From assembly GCA_036365145.1 (NCBI GenBank), contig JAEOAD010000024.1, positions 9,012,001 through 9,076,000 of the forward strand: a stretch of 64,000 nt of DNA, written 5' to 3'. The translations under genes and the position numbers were made by a program. The notes under the pieces were generated by a model. That model did no database searches. It saw only the letters and a program-made list of their open reading frames with translations, and was not told where the DNA came from. This document shows, in pieces, positions 1-11,991 of this stretch (its first letter is position 1; every line of letters begins with the position of its first letter). Origin of the DNA: Orientallactaga sibirica (lineage: Eukaryota; Chordata; Mammalia; Rodentia; Dipodidae).

Positions 1-1524
1 ATATAAAATATAGCTGTGAACTAGACTATTAAGAGAAGTGTAAGATATACACATAGAAAATGTTAGCAAAACACGCAACAAGGCTGGTATTGTGTTGCAT
101 ATTGAAAAACAGTGTCAACAGTGAAAAGAGGAGATTGGGGATCCAGGTAGCAAATTAGATTGATGTGCTGTCCTCGACATAATGGCATTTTCATTTCTGA
201 GTCCTACCAAGTCCAAAACAAAACCATTTTTTATAGTTGTTCAGAATCCCCAGTGAAATGAGTTCAGGTGGTCTCTCAATTCAGCTTCTCATGTACAAGG
301 GGACATATCAAAAAGCTGTCAAAGACTGATAGTAATTTATCACTTTAACTGTTTAAAAGCCATGGGGTTATAAGCATGAAACAAACAACAGTAAAATGAT
401 TTTCTAGCAGTATTTACTACCCTTTGTATCAGTTAGACATTCTCATTTAATTTCAAAAGAATATTTTTGTGAAACAAATAATGAGAATGTTTGGTTATGA
501 CATATTAGTTTAAATTTTCTTTAAATATTCAGGCATTAACATTTAAAAGAGAAAATTTATGTTACATGAAGTCATTGTTTATAATAGATGTGTGAACAAA
601 ATGTCATCATACATATTGAAAACCATGATACATTGGACGAGCAAATAAAACTTCAATCTGGTGTCCCTTATGAATTTTTATCATTCAGACAAAATCATAC
701 TCATTTATATGAAATTCACAGATTTTAATTTAGGTATTACAATTATGATAATGTAGCTTTTAATAAACAAACCATTAAAATAATTGTATAAATAATTAGG
801 TAATAGTCTATAGAATTTGATACTTTTAACACTGTAATGATGTATTACAAAGAAGAGAAATCATGTTTGTGGCAGATAGCCGACTTTTCATTCACCAAGT
901 CTCTTGTGACATACTGATCTCATGGAAATCAGAAATGTCATCTGTGTTGCAGGGAAGAAAATAAATCAGTGTCTGAAACGTTACAGAGATATGGGTCACA
1001 AGGACAGGACACAGTAATCTATTCAAAATTTATTTGGATCTTTATTCATATATTAGCTAACCAAGAATTATTAAATCAGACAAGAAGTCAGAAGTCAGAA
1101 TTTTGATAATATAAAATCTAAGTCTCTGTATATGATGATGTATACTTTCATTTTGAAAACAGGAACTAGAGGTCTGTGTTCAGGTGTTCTTTAAAACAAA
1201 TTAGAAGAAGGACAGAAATGCCATAGCTGCTTCTGAAGCAGCTTCCATTCTGTTCCCTTGGAAATGCCATGCTGAATATAATGTGATAATTAACTCTTTG
1301 TAACTAATATTGAAACTTAGAATATATTTCAATGGAAATTGTTTGCATCAATCACACAAAAGTAAATTGTTTCGGTTTCATCATGAATGTTTACTCATTG
1401 TGCAAGTTCTATAATTTTGTCAAGCTACAAAATTGATAATTTAGGAAATCTTGCATCTTCAATTTCAAGGAATCATGATTAAAAGGCAGGCTTTTTATAA
1501 ATCATGACATTAGTATTTAGCATA
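1..1524. other. AT-rich unique sequence, no gene seen
   Basis: No open frame with coding character and no recognisable repeat was seen here. The stretch is AT-rich with many short A and T runs. An old, degenerate element could be missed by eye. Confidence 0.5.
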
Positions 1525-1541
1525 AGAAATAATGTGTCATT

Positions 1542-1808
1542 GGGCTAGAGAGATGGCTTAGCAGTTAAGGCACCTGCCTGCTAAGCCTAAGAATCTGGTT
1601 CCAATCTCCAGGTCCCAGGTTTGGCCAGATGCAAAGTGATGCAAGGGCACAATGCTGCACGTGACCACAAGGGGGCACACACATCTGGATTTCATTCACA
1701 GCAGCTGAGAGACTGCTGGCGCGCCCATCTCTATCTGCCCCCCTCTCCTTCTCTGTCTGTATCTCTCTGTGTCTCTCTCCAAAAATAAATAAAATAAAAA
1801 AAATCTTT
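1542..1808 (+). mobile_element. DIP SINE, long subfamily, with TSD
   Basis: The 5' head is tRNA-like (GGGCTAGAGAGATGGCTTAG), with a B-box-like GGTTCCAATCTCC a little downstream. The body is that of the long DIP form (CACAATGCTGCAC, GCAGCTGAGAGACTGCTGGC), followed by a CT-rich tract and an A-rich AAATAAATAAAA tail. It is flanked by a 17-bp duplication: AGAAATAATGTGTCATT at 1525-1541 and AGAAATAATGCATCATT at 1809-1825 (two adjacent mismatches). DIP is a Pol III-transcribed, LINE-1-mobilised SINE of dipodid rodents. Confidence 0.85.
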
Positions 1809-1924
1809 AGAAATAATGCATCATTGCTTTGCTCATTGTGGTATTTCTATAAATCTTAAATATTAATTTCATTTGGCTAGGAATGTCTGTTGTTATTTAA
1901 ACTTAAGAATATGTAGCTTTCATT

Positions 1925-2200
1925 GGGCTAGGGAGATGGTTCAGCAAAGCCTCCTTGCATGCCCTGCAAAGCCTGCTGGTCTGGGTTCAATTTCCAAGCA
2001 CCTACTTAAAGCAAGGATGTAAGGTGGCTCATGTATATGTGATCCTACCATTGCAACGTTAATGAGTAATGGAGCCAGGAGCAACTGAAGCTCTCAGGTC
2101 CTTAAAAGGGTGTTGCACAGGTTCCTCAGGTTGTTTTCCGACTTCCACTTATATGCTGTGGTACGTGAACCCACCCACCCCCACCCAAATAAATAAATAA
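1925..2200 (+). mobile_element. Degenerate B2-superfamily SINE
   Basis: The head GGGCTAGGGAGATGGTTCAG resembles the tRNA-derived head of B2/DIP elements and is followed by a B-box-like GGTTCAATTTCC. The body diverges from DIP, with B2/B3-like wording (CACCTACTTAAAGC, GGTGGCTCATGTATATG). It ends in an AAATAAATAAATAA tail. This looks older than the neighbouring DIP; the exact subfamily is not certain. Confidence 0.6.
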
Positions 2201-3000
2201 CAATCATCAAAGGAGAAGTATCTGCCATACCTTCTAACAGAAAAGGGCATTACTAATTTATTTCAATTAGGAAAATATTTAGACAAGAGAGAACAACTAA
2301 TGAATAAACATAGTCTCCCTTGGGGGGGAAACATTCCACTTCAACGGATATGTGTAACAATTAGAGACAAAATGAAAACTAAGAATGAAATAACTTGCAT
2401 TCAGTGATTTTTAGTAGTCTCCAAATGTTGTCCAGGAGCACTCTTTGCATTATGATGGCAAATCATTAAAGTGACTGAAATTTTCTTATCAAGTCCATAA
2501 TTACAGAAGGAATATTTACATGCATCCAAGAAAATTATATGTACTTTATCACCAAAAAAGTGAATACTTTAAATTTGGTAAGATATTGCCTTTAAGATTA
2601 ATGCTGAAAATATTATGTGTATAATTAAGTTTAATATTTTACTTAACTTCTTTCCTAAAGAGTATAAGATATTACTTTTACTCAGTATGCTCCTTTAAAG
2701 ATATAATTAAATCTTGCTATGAATCAAACATCCTATGGTTACATCTAAACCTCAATACCTTATCACTATTGGTGTCTCCTTTTGATTCGTAGGATTAAAT
2801 TCAAGTTCATCTGATTAGCTACCCTATAAAAATATATGAAAGAAATTTATTGCAAGAAAAATTGAAGATAAGGAGCTACAATGTTTGAAATAGTATTGTG
2901 CAGTTTGTTTATTGCTTACAGGTCACCATTTTACATCTTTTTTTTTGGAAGGAGTGGTTATCAGAAAAGAAAGAAAAATCATTGTAAAGAGGGGAAAATT

Positions 3001-3129
3001 AGCTGGGTGTGGTGGCACATGACTTTAATCCAGCACTCCTGAGGAAGCTATAGGAGCATTGCTGTGAATCCAAGGCAAGCCTGAGACTACATAGTGAATT
3101 CCAGGTTAGCCTGACACAACATTAAAAAC
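3001..3129 (+). mobile_element. B1 SINE
   Basis: A 7SL-derived monomer that starts AGCTGGGTGTGGTGGCACAT, continues through CTTTAATCCAGCACTC and GAGACTACATAGTGAATTCC, and has a short A-rich end. The words CTACATAGTGAATTCCAGG are shared with the other B1 copies in this window, which marks a lineage-specific B1 form. Confidence 0.8.
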
Positions 3130-3905
3130 GGGGGGAGGAGGCAAATTAGCTATTTCTAAATCTAAAATGTGTTTCAATGACTTTCTGTAAATATTTCAAA
3201 AATATAAACTTTAACCAGAGTAAACTATTTTGGGTTACTTGGTCAATTTAAACAAAATTTTAATTATATTCTTTGACCTGTTATCTATCACCTAGCTACC
3301 CATCATCTATCTATCCATCTTTTGTTGTGTTATAAACTCAACTTAATATTAGGTAGTTATTAGGTTTATTAAGTTCAATATTGTAATAATATAAAATTTA
3401 TGAATATATTAACAGGTTCATAATCTAGTACTTCTGAGATTAAGTTAACTTATATTTGTCAAGGAAATTCTTACCTAGGACAATCAGATGTCAAAGCATA
3501 AAATATCATTGCTCTTTGATTCTTGATTTTTTTTTTTACTTTAACCCAGGACACTGCTATATTTTGTTCAATGATTAATTTGTCAAGACAGTTTTCAGAT
3601 CAGACAGCTAATGTTACTATGACTCAAGACACACTTGTCATGCAAAATATGATTCCAAAATTCTTTGGTAGTGGCAATAATCCTATATATCTCCAGAGGT
3701 TCTAAATTATAATATTTAGTAAATGACTCTACCCCATGATACTTTGAAGTAGAAAATCATACTAAAGTCAGAAAATCAGTCTGCACTAAAGAGGGTTTAC
3801 TTAAGGCAGAGGGAAAGTTTTTAATTAATTATGAAAGACAAGGCTTTAATTAAGATTTAGGCCCCTTAACACTCTGAAAACCCATTTTTTAAGAATGCAA
3901 AAAAA

Positions 3906-3993
3906 CAATGGAACCAATACTATGAATGTAAAATCAGAATAATATTAATTAATTAATTAATTAATTAATTAAAAAATAATAAAAATAAAAATA
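3906..3993 (+). mobile_element. Extremely 5'-truncated LINE-1 (40 bp) with TSD
   Basis: Bases 3906-3945 are identical to the last 40 bp of the LINE-1 copy at 55.1-57.0 kb (matching about 56,853-56,892; starts CAATGGAACCAATACTATG). They are followed by a (TTAA)n and A-rich tail. An exact 15-bp duplication, AAGAATGCAAAAAAA, sits at 3891-3905 and 3994-4008. This is an independent retrotransposition that kept only the 3' terminus. Confidence 0.8.
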
Positions 3994-4555
3994 AAGAATG
4001 CAAAAAAAATTCATATTATGAAAATGCTCTTACAGTTTAACAAAAGGATGCCTGTGATAAATAAGGCTATACAGAAAGTACGCTCTATTCAGGTCATACT
4101 GGAATGGGGGTGTTTACTAAAATTACTAAAGAAACTCTGCTCTGTGTGTCTACTGTAGCTATCATCTGAGATAAACCTACAAAGATTGAATATACATAAG
4201 AGGCCCACCCCAGGGTCCTTTCGAGTACATTCAAATGACTTCCATGAAATAGTCCCTGCAATGAATTTCAAATATGTCTTGGTCATTGCTTTATTTCTAT
4301 GATGGATTGTACCTCTGCTTGATGAAGGCCTACAGACTAATGCTTGCAGAAATACCTCTTCCTTCTCAGTCAGAAAAATCTCCAGTCTATCTCTGTGGGT
4401 AGAAGAATACCCATTAACATTCTTTTTAGTCACTAGTTGAAAATCTTATAATTATTCAGGATTCACCCCTTTCAAACTATGCTGATCTTCAGAAAATTTA
4501 AAAATAGCAAATATTATTCTGACACTTCAAAGATCGATGGTTTCTCCAGTGAAAT

Positions 4556-4562
<7 letters not shown>

Positions 4563-4595
<33 letters not shown>

Positions 4596-4604
4596 TGTGT
4601 GTGT

Positions 4605-4654
<50 letters not shown>
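4563..4654. repeat. (TG)n microsatellite
   Basis: About 92 bp of TG dinucleotides, broken twice by TAT 20 bp apart, so the array is a compound repeat. Likely polymorphic. An apparent open frame of Cys-Val repeats across it is an artefact of the repeat. Confidence 0.97.
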
Positions 4655-7476
4655 ATATATGTGTGAATGTGAGTACATATGTTCCACACTATATGTGCAT
4701 GGAGCTAAGAGGATAACTTTTTGGTCAGTTCTTACTGTTTACCTTGTTTGTAGCAGTGTCTAGAGTTGTTCCTGGCTCTGTTCATGAACATCTCAGAAAA
4801 TATGTTAACTCCACCTAAGAAGCTTTTCATAGCTTCCAGCTTTTTACATGATGTCTGGAGATTCAAAATCCAGTACTTAAGAGTTTCACAGTAAGCAAAT
4901 TATCCACTAAACCACCTCCAAAGCCAGAAATGACTCATCTCTGTTGACTAAAATAACGCCACCAGTTTTATTGTCAAAGAAACTAATGCCTCTCCACTTT
5001 TAATACTCTGTGTCTTGCTTTATGATTTACAAACAAGCCAATCTAGCAACTTGGCATACATTGTTGAATACACACCCTGCTCTGCTCTTGTTCAAACAGA
5101 CCTGCTACTTTCTTAAGAGGACTCATGCAACATTTTCATTTCTAACATGAACTGATGAGGTTGTTTCTTCCTCAAACCTGATTTTTTTTTTCAATTCCGG
5201 TGTATCTTAAACATTATAGACCTGATATTCTAAAGGATAAATAAAATGGAAAAAAAAAAAAAAAGAACCACAAAATGCTAAGGAAATTATATGGCAACCC
5301 AAGAGCAAAATTCTTTGCCAGCACAACTATGAATTTAGGAGACACATCTGATTTCATATCAGGGAAAGAATGTTCTGACTACAGACTTCAAATGAAGAAC
5401 ACTTTCACATTCTTCAGAGGAAGATGCCTTGTGTTCATGTAGATCCTGTGTGACATGGTTTCTCCCCAGACTCAGAAACCGAGGTTCAGATGACAAAAAT
5501 TATGGGGCATTCTGCTGTAAGGCATGTGAATATTCTATACTTCTGTAACTATTTTAGCTTGGCCTGCCTTCTGTTTTAATTTGCAACAGAACAAATTATC
5601 ACTTAACCACAATGCACATAAGTCCTTTTCTTTCAACATTCCTTCAGTAGCCCTCATTAAATTGTTATAAGCCCCATTTCTACCTCCAGCTTATTCATGG
5701 GCTGTCTTCATTCTGATTGACTGTTTACCATTTTATTGATATTCTTTTTTTCCAACTGAATATAAGGCTCACATATACACATTTATTTCTTTTGTGGAAA
5801 ATAACTGCAAATAGATTAATAAATCAATTCAAGAATTGGAAACTCTAGCCTTGGTATGTGACAACCAATGAAATGGAATTCTTATGCATATGCATACCTC
5901 TTCTTTGTTTATCTTTCAAGGTTCTTAAAAGAGGACAGAATTCTATTGCCTGTGCCTCAGGTGATGAAAGAAGCCATTGATCACTGGGTCCAGGGAAGAA
6001 ATGTCTGTACACATTTAGTAATGGGGATAAATACTTGACCAACACAGAACACTTCCTAACTTGACTTCCTAAAGTAGCATTGTGATCTTATGGTAATTAT
6101 AGAATATTTAGACCTTTAGGAGTTTTTCTGACCTTTGATACTGTGAGAAGACTCCCTAAAATAACAAACAAATAAATAAATTAGGCTATTTGATTAATAT
6201 ATACATTTGATTCTATGGTCCCTTCATGCTGCAAAATAATTGGTTTTCTTGCTATCATTGATACTGTCTTGACTTCTGACTGACAAGTACTAAAAACTGC
6301 ACTTGAATTCAGCTTATAGATAATGATAAGGCAGGGATTACATCTTTTCTCCCTGGCATCAATGTAAGTGTTAAGATACAAGTTTGAGAACATTCCGTTC
6401 TGCTTACCATGAAGGCAAAGTTGCAAATTACTAGTATTTTTTTGTTTATTTTTGGAGAGTATTGTATTTCATCATATTTTTAAAATAGTTTGTTCATCTG
6501 AAGAATTACATGTCTTTTCAAATGGTACTTTGTAACTCTTTATAAATAGCCTACTGAAGATGTACAAGAATCTTTTCTGCTTCCTATGACAGTGCATATT
6601 CACATTCAGAAAAAAAAAATTACAAAGAAAGATTCTCTAATATTTGAGAGGATTTCTGAATCTTGTAGTACATTTTTATTTTATTTTATTTCTTTCCTCT
6701 CAGATTGCTTATGGACCAGGTTAGAAGTTAGACATATTCTTGTTATATTCAGCATTGGGATGAACCATCAAAGGAAGTTAGTAATTAGAAACAACGATTA
6801 AATGAAAATTCTTTCATTTACCAAAATTTAAGTACAATTCAGCCTTGTAATTATGATTATCATCAAGTCACTTGAATATTAATATTTTTATAATAATTAC
6901 ATGTAATTATGTTTTTGTCTTCTTACAATTATCTATTTCAGAGTCCTGTCCTATTAAAGGACAATCTGCTATTGGCATAATAATGGAAAAAGATTACAAG
7001 ATAGAATAACTATGGGGATTTGAAATGCTGTTTTCACTCTAGTTCAAGACTGTAATATATCTAAAGTAATTTTCTCTAATCAAAGTTCTCATCAGTTTCC
7101 ATTCTACTTCAGAGATTAATTCCTTTTGTTTGACTTAATATGTCATGAAATATTTGGACACAAATCAAGGTAGTTATCCTCATTTTTTGTCAATTATTTT
7201 CCACATTTTCATTTCATTTTTTTTTTTTTTTGTTACTGTGGATTCTGGGCAATGGAAAAATTAAAAGATACTTGGTACACAGATATTCAGATATATTAAG
7301 TTAAAAACCATAATATTCATATTAATTCTAATGACAGTGATAAGAGAGTAAGAAAAAAAAAAAGGGAAGGATAGAGCTAAGGAGGGACTGAGGGACAGAT
7401 ACAAAGAGGGAGGATCTTGCCAATTATATTAGATGCATTTGTATTATTAACATATTAATTAAAATATTTGCAGGTA
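4655..7476. other. AT-rich unique sequence, no gene seen
   Basis: No recognisable gene or young repeat. A 15-base A run at about 5251-5265 lies a few bases after AATAAA, which hints at an old retrocopy tail, but no source could be recognised. Short T runs occur near 7208-7221. Confidence 0.4.
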
Positions 7477-7812
7477 ACAGGATGCATGGATAAGTTGGTA
7501 AAGTGCTTGCTGTGCAAGCATAAGAACCTAAATTTGGATCCCTAGTGTCCACATGAAAAGCTGAGCATAGTGGTCTGCCCCTCTATAATACCAGCACATG
7601 GGAGTTAGAGGCAGAAGAATTCCTGGGGCTTGCTGGTTAGCTAGTCTATCTGAAGCAATAAGCTCCTGTTTCATTAAGAGCTTATCTCAAAAGAAAAGTT
7701 GAAAAGTGATTGAAGAAATCACTTGACAATAGTCTCTGCCCCGAATATTCACATGCACATGTGTATATGTGCATCAGTGTGCAAAAGTGTACACACACAC
7801 ACACACACACAC
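7477..7812 (+). mobile_element. B2/B3-like SINE with AC tail
   Basis: The tRNA-like head (GGTAAAGTGCTTGCTGTGCA, then a B-box-like TTTGGATCCCTAG) is followed by a B1-like central part (GCTGAGCATAGTGGTCTGCC, ATACCAGCACATGGG). A B2/B3-type 3' part follows (GAAGAAATCACTTGACAATAG) and ends in (AC)n. The copy is diverged. The composite form is typical of murid-type rodent SINEs. Confidence 0.6.
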
Positions 7813-8339
7813 AGAATACATCATGTATGGATGCATTGTGAAGTAGTGATAAATTTTCTATGATGCAACTGTTAAATTAACTTGTCTATTAGAAAATGCT
7901 ATTAAACTCACTCGATATTTATAGCATTTCTATGGCTATATATTCCACAATTTTGTTCAAAGTTTTATTCAAAAGGTAGAGAAAAATATAGATTACATGT
8001 TTTGAAAAATAATTTGTGGTAACAAAAATATGTTTCATAGTTGCTTTAATGTTTGTACTGTAGCAAAGCATCTTAAGGAAAAAGTTTCAAACCTTTTCAC
8101 AAGAAAAAATTAAATGTTTCCCAGGTATGTTTCTAAAAGCCATTTACTTGTGTGGGTTTATTTTAAAATGCTAATTGCCAGAAATCCCAGAGACAGACCT
8201 GTCTGTACACATTGAATGTTTTAATGACCAAGGAAATGATTGTATTTAAAGGGAAAGTTAGAAGGATATTCTCAAATGAAACATTTGGACATAGTAATGA
8301 TGAAACTCTAGTGTTGATATGATTGACATATCACTTGTT

Positions 8340-8680
8340 ACCCATGGTTTTGCTGGGACAAAAGACCTGTTCAAAACCAGCTGATGGGAGGGAAAGATGT
8401 TTATTTCAGATTAAAGTCTCTGGGTGAAGCTTCATGATAGCAAGGGAAATCATGTCATGAGCAGAGGCTGGACATTACCTCTGCCACAGTAGGTGGAAAT
8501 AGCGCCAATAAAGTGAACTGTGCTCTGGCAAGGGGTTCAGCTATAACATCCCAGAACCTTCCCCAAGCAAAACACATCCTTAAGCAAGGCTCCATTTCCC
8601 AGATAGATATCAGCTTTGAACAGACATTCAAAACACATGAGTTTGTTGGAGAAATTTAATTCAAGCAACCACACTCAGTC
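8340..8680 (-). mobile_element. MaLR-type LTR, antisense
   Basis: Reading the plus strand, the order matches antisense MaLR LTRs: GGGACAAAAGACC, then a TTTATTTCAG tract, then CTTCATGATAGCAAGG, then CATTCAAAACACATGAGT near the end. The same word order recurs at 39.9 kb and 51.4 kb in this window. The copy is diverged and the subfamily was not determined. An ancient retroviral-like LTR with no coding part. Confidence 0.6.
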
Positions 8681-8689
8681 ACCTGCATC

Positions 8690-10312
8690 AGAAAGCCTGG
8701 GAGAGATGTTGGTAAGATTATAATACTCATTTATTTTAATGATAAGCAGGAGTTAAAAATCAGAACATTTATTAAAAGCTTCAGCTGTGAAATCATGATT
8801 CCATATGTATTTGTTTTGTAATTTAATTATGCAACTCTTGTCCCACTTTCAAAAAATGTTCAAGTGACAGTAAAAGAACCATTCAAACAGACCTTAAGAT
8901 ATCAACATGAAGTCTGAAAACTGGGACATTGAATCCTGATGCTTTTTATCATGATATAACTCTTTGAAGGGTTTGCTTTATGGGAAATAAAGTTGCTGTT
9001 AAAGTCATTCTTTGAATGCTGACTTTATTCAATTTTGCAGACATAAAATAAGATTTTGATTGAGGGTATGCATATATATGTATATAGGTGAATATGTGGA
9101 TGTGTCTCACTTGTTCAAGAAAATATTAAGACAAGTTGGCAAACTCTAAAACATCTCCAAAGATAGATACTAGTTATGAAATGAGTAGTTCACATTTTAT
9201 TCCAACCCCAATACATTAACTGTTTCATTATTACACTGGATAAAATTTAATGTCATCGACAGTCATATTGAGATAAGATATTGATTGTACACTTTTTTTT
9301 TTGCAAGGACTAGATTTAGAGATTTGTTCGCAATCAAGAGATTAGTAAATCCATCTATTCTAGATAAGTGCAAAGAAGGTCAGTCATTTTTAAGAATGAA
9401 GTGCCAACTTGTAAATATCCTCAAATTTATCTTGTGTTAACCTTAATTTATGAAATTAATTCTTTTAAATACAGTTTTCAAAATGACAACTTGATTATAT
9501 AGCCAAAAATTAAGATCTGGTATAAAAAATGTCAAAATACAGTAATGTGTATGCCCAAAATATACACTTCAATTCCTTTTTTTCAGAGTTACATATACTC
9601 TCTTTTCATATAAATATTAACTATATGGATTTTTGTCCTTTATTATAATTACGTGATTTGAAACCATGTATGAATATTTAGGCATACATATTTCTGTTTA
9701 TATGTAGATATAAATCACATTCATTTTTATCCAAACTATAGCCTTTTAGCTATATGGAGACATTTTAGGAAAAGGCTAGTCAACAACTACTCAGAAAATT
9801 GCTAAAGATACTTTAAATGAAAGCAGGCTAAAACTGAGTGAATTACTAAATAGGAAAAGTAAAGAAAGAAAAGATTTAGTATTCATCATATATGGCAATG
9901 TTCAATTGTAAATTCCAAGATGTACAATCACAACCTATGCTCTGCATTTATGATGGAAAGCTTGGTATTTATTGAGATCTACTATATATTATTTTTTTCT
10001 CTTGAATTAGGACAATGGAATTATTTCTGCCTTCTGACAAACCTCAAAAGACCATATGATGCTTAGGATTTTTCTTAGTCATTTCAGACTGCTCTATAAA
10101 AGTTTCATAGACAGAGTGGCTTATATACAAAGCACATTGTAGAAGCTAGAACTCTGAGCTCACAGTCAATTCTAGTATGTTTCCAACAAATGGGGGCTGA
10201 CTTCTGTTGGCCAAAAGAGAGAGCAAGCTATTAGGATTCATTTATGATGGCACTAAGGAAACTCATAAGTGTTATAACCTCTCAATTATATGCCCAAGGA
10301 TTTACTGCCTAA
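8690..10312. other. AT-rich unique sequence, no gene seen
   Basis: No repeat or gene recognised. Contains only short A/T runs and a CATATATATGTATATA stretch near 9070. Confidence 0.4.
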
Positions 10313-10324
10313 CTCTGTCACTTT

Positions 10325-10548
10325 TTATTTTTATTTATTTATTTGAGAGATGGAAAGAGGTAGAGAGAGAGAGAGAGAGGGAGGGAGAGAGAGAATGGTC
10401 ACACCAGGGCTTCTAGCCGCTGCAAATGAACTCCAGATGCCTGTGCCACCTTGTGCATCTGGCTTAAATGGGTCCTAGGGAATTAAACTGAGGGCCTTTG
10501 ACTTTGTAGGCAAGCGCCTTAGCTGTTAAGCCACCTCTCCAGCCCCAC
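10325..10548 (-). mobile_element. DIP SINE, short subfamily, exact TSD
   Basis: On the plus strand it runs from the T-rich tail (TTTATTTATTTATTTGAGAG) through a GA-rich tract to the head complement CCACCTCTCCAGCCC. The short-form body is present (CTCCAGATGCCTGTGCCACC, CTTGTGCATCTGG). An exact 12-bp duplication, CTCTGTCACTTT, sits at 10313-10324 and 10549-10560. Confidence 0.9.
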
Positions 10549-10570
10549 CTCTGTCACTTTAAGAGCTAAT

Positions 10571-10800
10571 ATTTTTTAATTGCAAGCAGAGAGAAATAGA
10601 GAGAACACACACACACACAAACACAGAGAGAGAGGGAGAGAGAGAGAATGGACATGCCAGGGCTTCCAGCTGCTGCAAAAGAACTCCAGATACATGTGCA
10701 ACTTTGTGTATATGGCTTTGGGTGTATACTGGTAAATCAGATCTAGGTTATTAGGGTTTGCAGGTAAGTGTCTTAACTGCTGAGCCATCTCTCCGCCATC
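10571..10800 (-). mobile_element. DIP SINE, short subfamily
   Basis: Antisense DIP with an AC/GA-rich tract in the tail half and head complement GAGCCATCTCTCCGCC. Flanked by AAGAGCTAAT (10561-10570) and AAGAGGTAAT (10801-10810), a 10-bp duplication with one mismatch. It abuts another DIP on the left and a B1 on the right. Confidence 0.88.
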
Positions 10801-10810
10801 AAGAGGTAAT

Positions 10811-10961
10811 TTTTTTTTTTTTTTCGAGGTAGGCTCTCACTCTGGTCCAGGCTGACCTGGAACTAGCTATGTAGTCTCAGGGTAGCCTCGAACTCACGGC
10901 AATCCTCCTACCTCTGCCTCCCGAGTGCTGGGATTAAAGGCGTGTGCCACCACGCCCGGCT
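10811..10961 (-). mobile_element. B1 SINE with TSD
   Basis: Antisense B1: poly-T, CGAGGTAGGCTCTCACTCTGG, CTATGTAGTCTCAGGG, GAGTGCTGGGATTAAAGGCG, ending CCACGCCCGGCT. The flanks are AAGAGGTAAT (10801-10810) and AAGAGGTAA (10962-10970). CpGs at the 5' end survive, so it is fairly young. Confidence 0.93.
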
Positions 10962-11400
10962 AAGAGGTAAATTTTTACATGAGAACTTTACCCCTAAATT
11001 AAATGTTTTTAAAAACTGACCAATAAGCTTTCTTTTTGATGGTAGGAAGTTAGATAATCCAGCCTAGTTCTGATGCCATAACTGAGACCTTTAATACTTT
11101 ACCACAAATCCTAATGCTTAGATGGTGTGCATGACAAAAGGCTTGGAAAAGCACCATAGAAGTATCAACACAGGGTCGCCTCCCACATCTTCCACCAGGG
11201 AAGACAATAGTATTGGCTTGCAGATTTAGAATATATAATGTTTATCTAAGATCAAGAATGTATAATCTATGTCTGATATCTATAGTGTGTAACTGTGATC
11301 TGGCAATATAGCCTAAAAAAATGAAAGAAAATCTGAGAATGCATTTTATTCTTTAAGGTGGAACATACAATAAAAACAAAAGAACAAACTGGGCCCTACA

Positions 11401-11537
11401 TTTTTTTTCTTTTTTTTTTTTGAGGTAGGGTCTCAATCTGGTTGAGGCTTACCTGGAATTAACTATGTAGTCTCTGGGTGGCCTCCAACTCACTGCACTC
11501 CTCCTACCTCTGCCTCCCTGTGCACCACCACACCCTG
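11401..11537 (-). mobile_element. B1 SINE, antisense, internally deleted
   Basis: Poly-T, GAGGTAGGGTCTCAATCTGG, CTATGTAGTCTCTGGG and CTACCTCTGCCTCC are present. The usual GAGTGCTGGGATTAAAGG segment is missing before the terminal CACCACCACACCCTG. Confidence 0.85.
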
Positions 11538-11991
11538 CAGACCATGCATTCTTTGTTGTTTTATGTTTCTTACCAAATTTACCATGCAGACAAGTCACTC
11601 CTCAGTTCCTGTTGGCAAGTACTTAGGGAACTTGCAATCCTATTTAAAGAATTTGAGGCTAAAGAACAAAGCACAAATCAATCTATAAAGACGTTCCGGT
11701 TAAGTTTTAGTGAATAGAAACCAATGGAGGAATGATAACCCTGTTGAAAATTCATAATATTGATGACAAACATGGGAAGAGAGACTGTGAGAGGTTCTTT
11801 TCAAAGAGGAGCACATACTCTTGACTGTGTCCTAAGGTGTCTTTGGCAGTCCCTTTGCTTCCCTGATGCATCAGAGCCCAATGGCCTGGAATTAGTTCAA
11901 CTTCCATGTCTATACTTGCCAGGTCCTTCATCATGTAGGGCTGAAGAAGGAGCCAGTCCAGCTGGTCCCTTTTTGGGGCTGAGTGGGATGG

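Noticed and set aside
1542..1808. tRNA gene from the A/B-box-like head of DIP copies
   Set aside because: The heads lack a complete cloverleaf and always continue into the SINE body.
4479..4763. Cys-Val repeat protein frame
   Set aside because: Produced by the (TG)n microsatellite.
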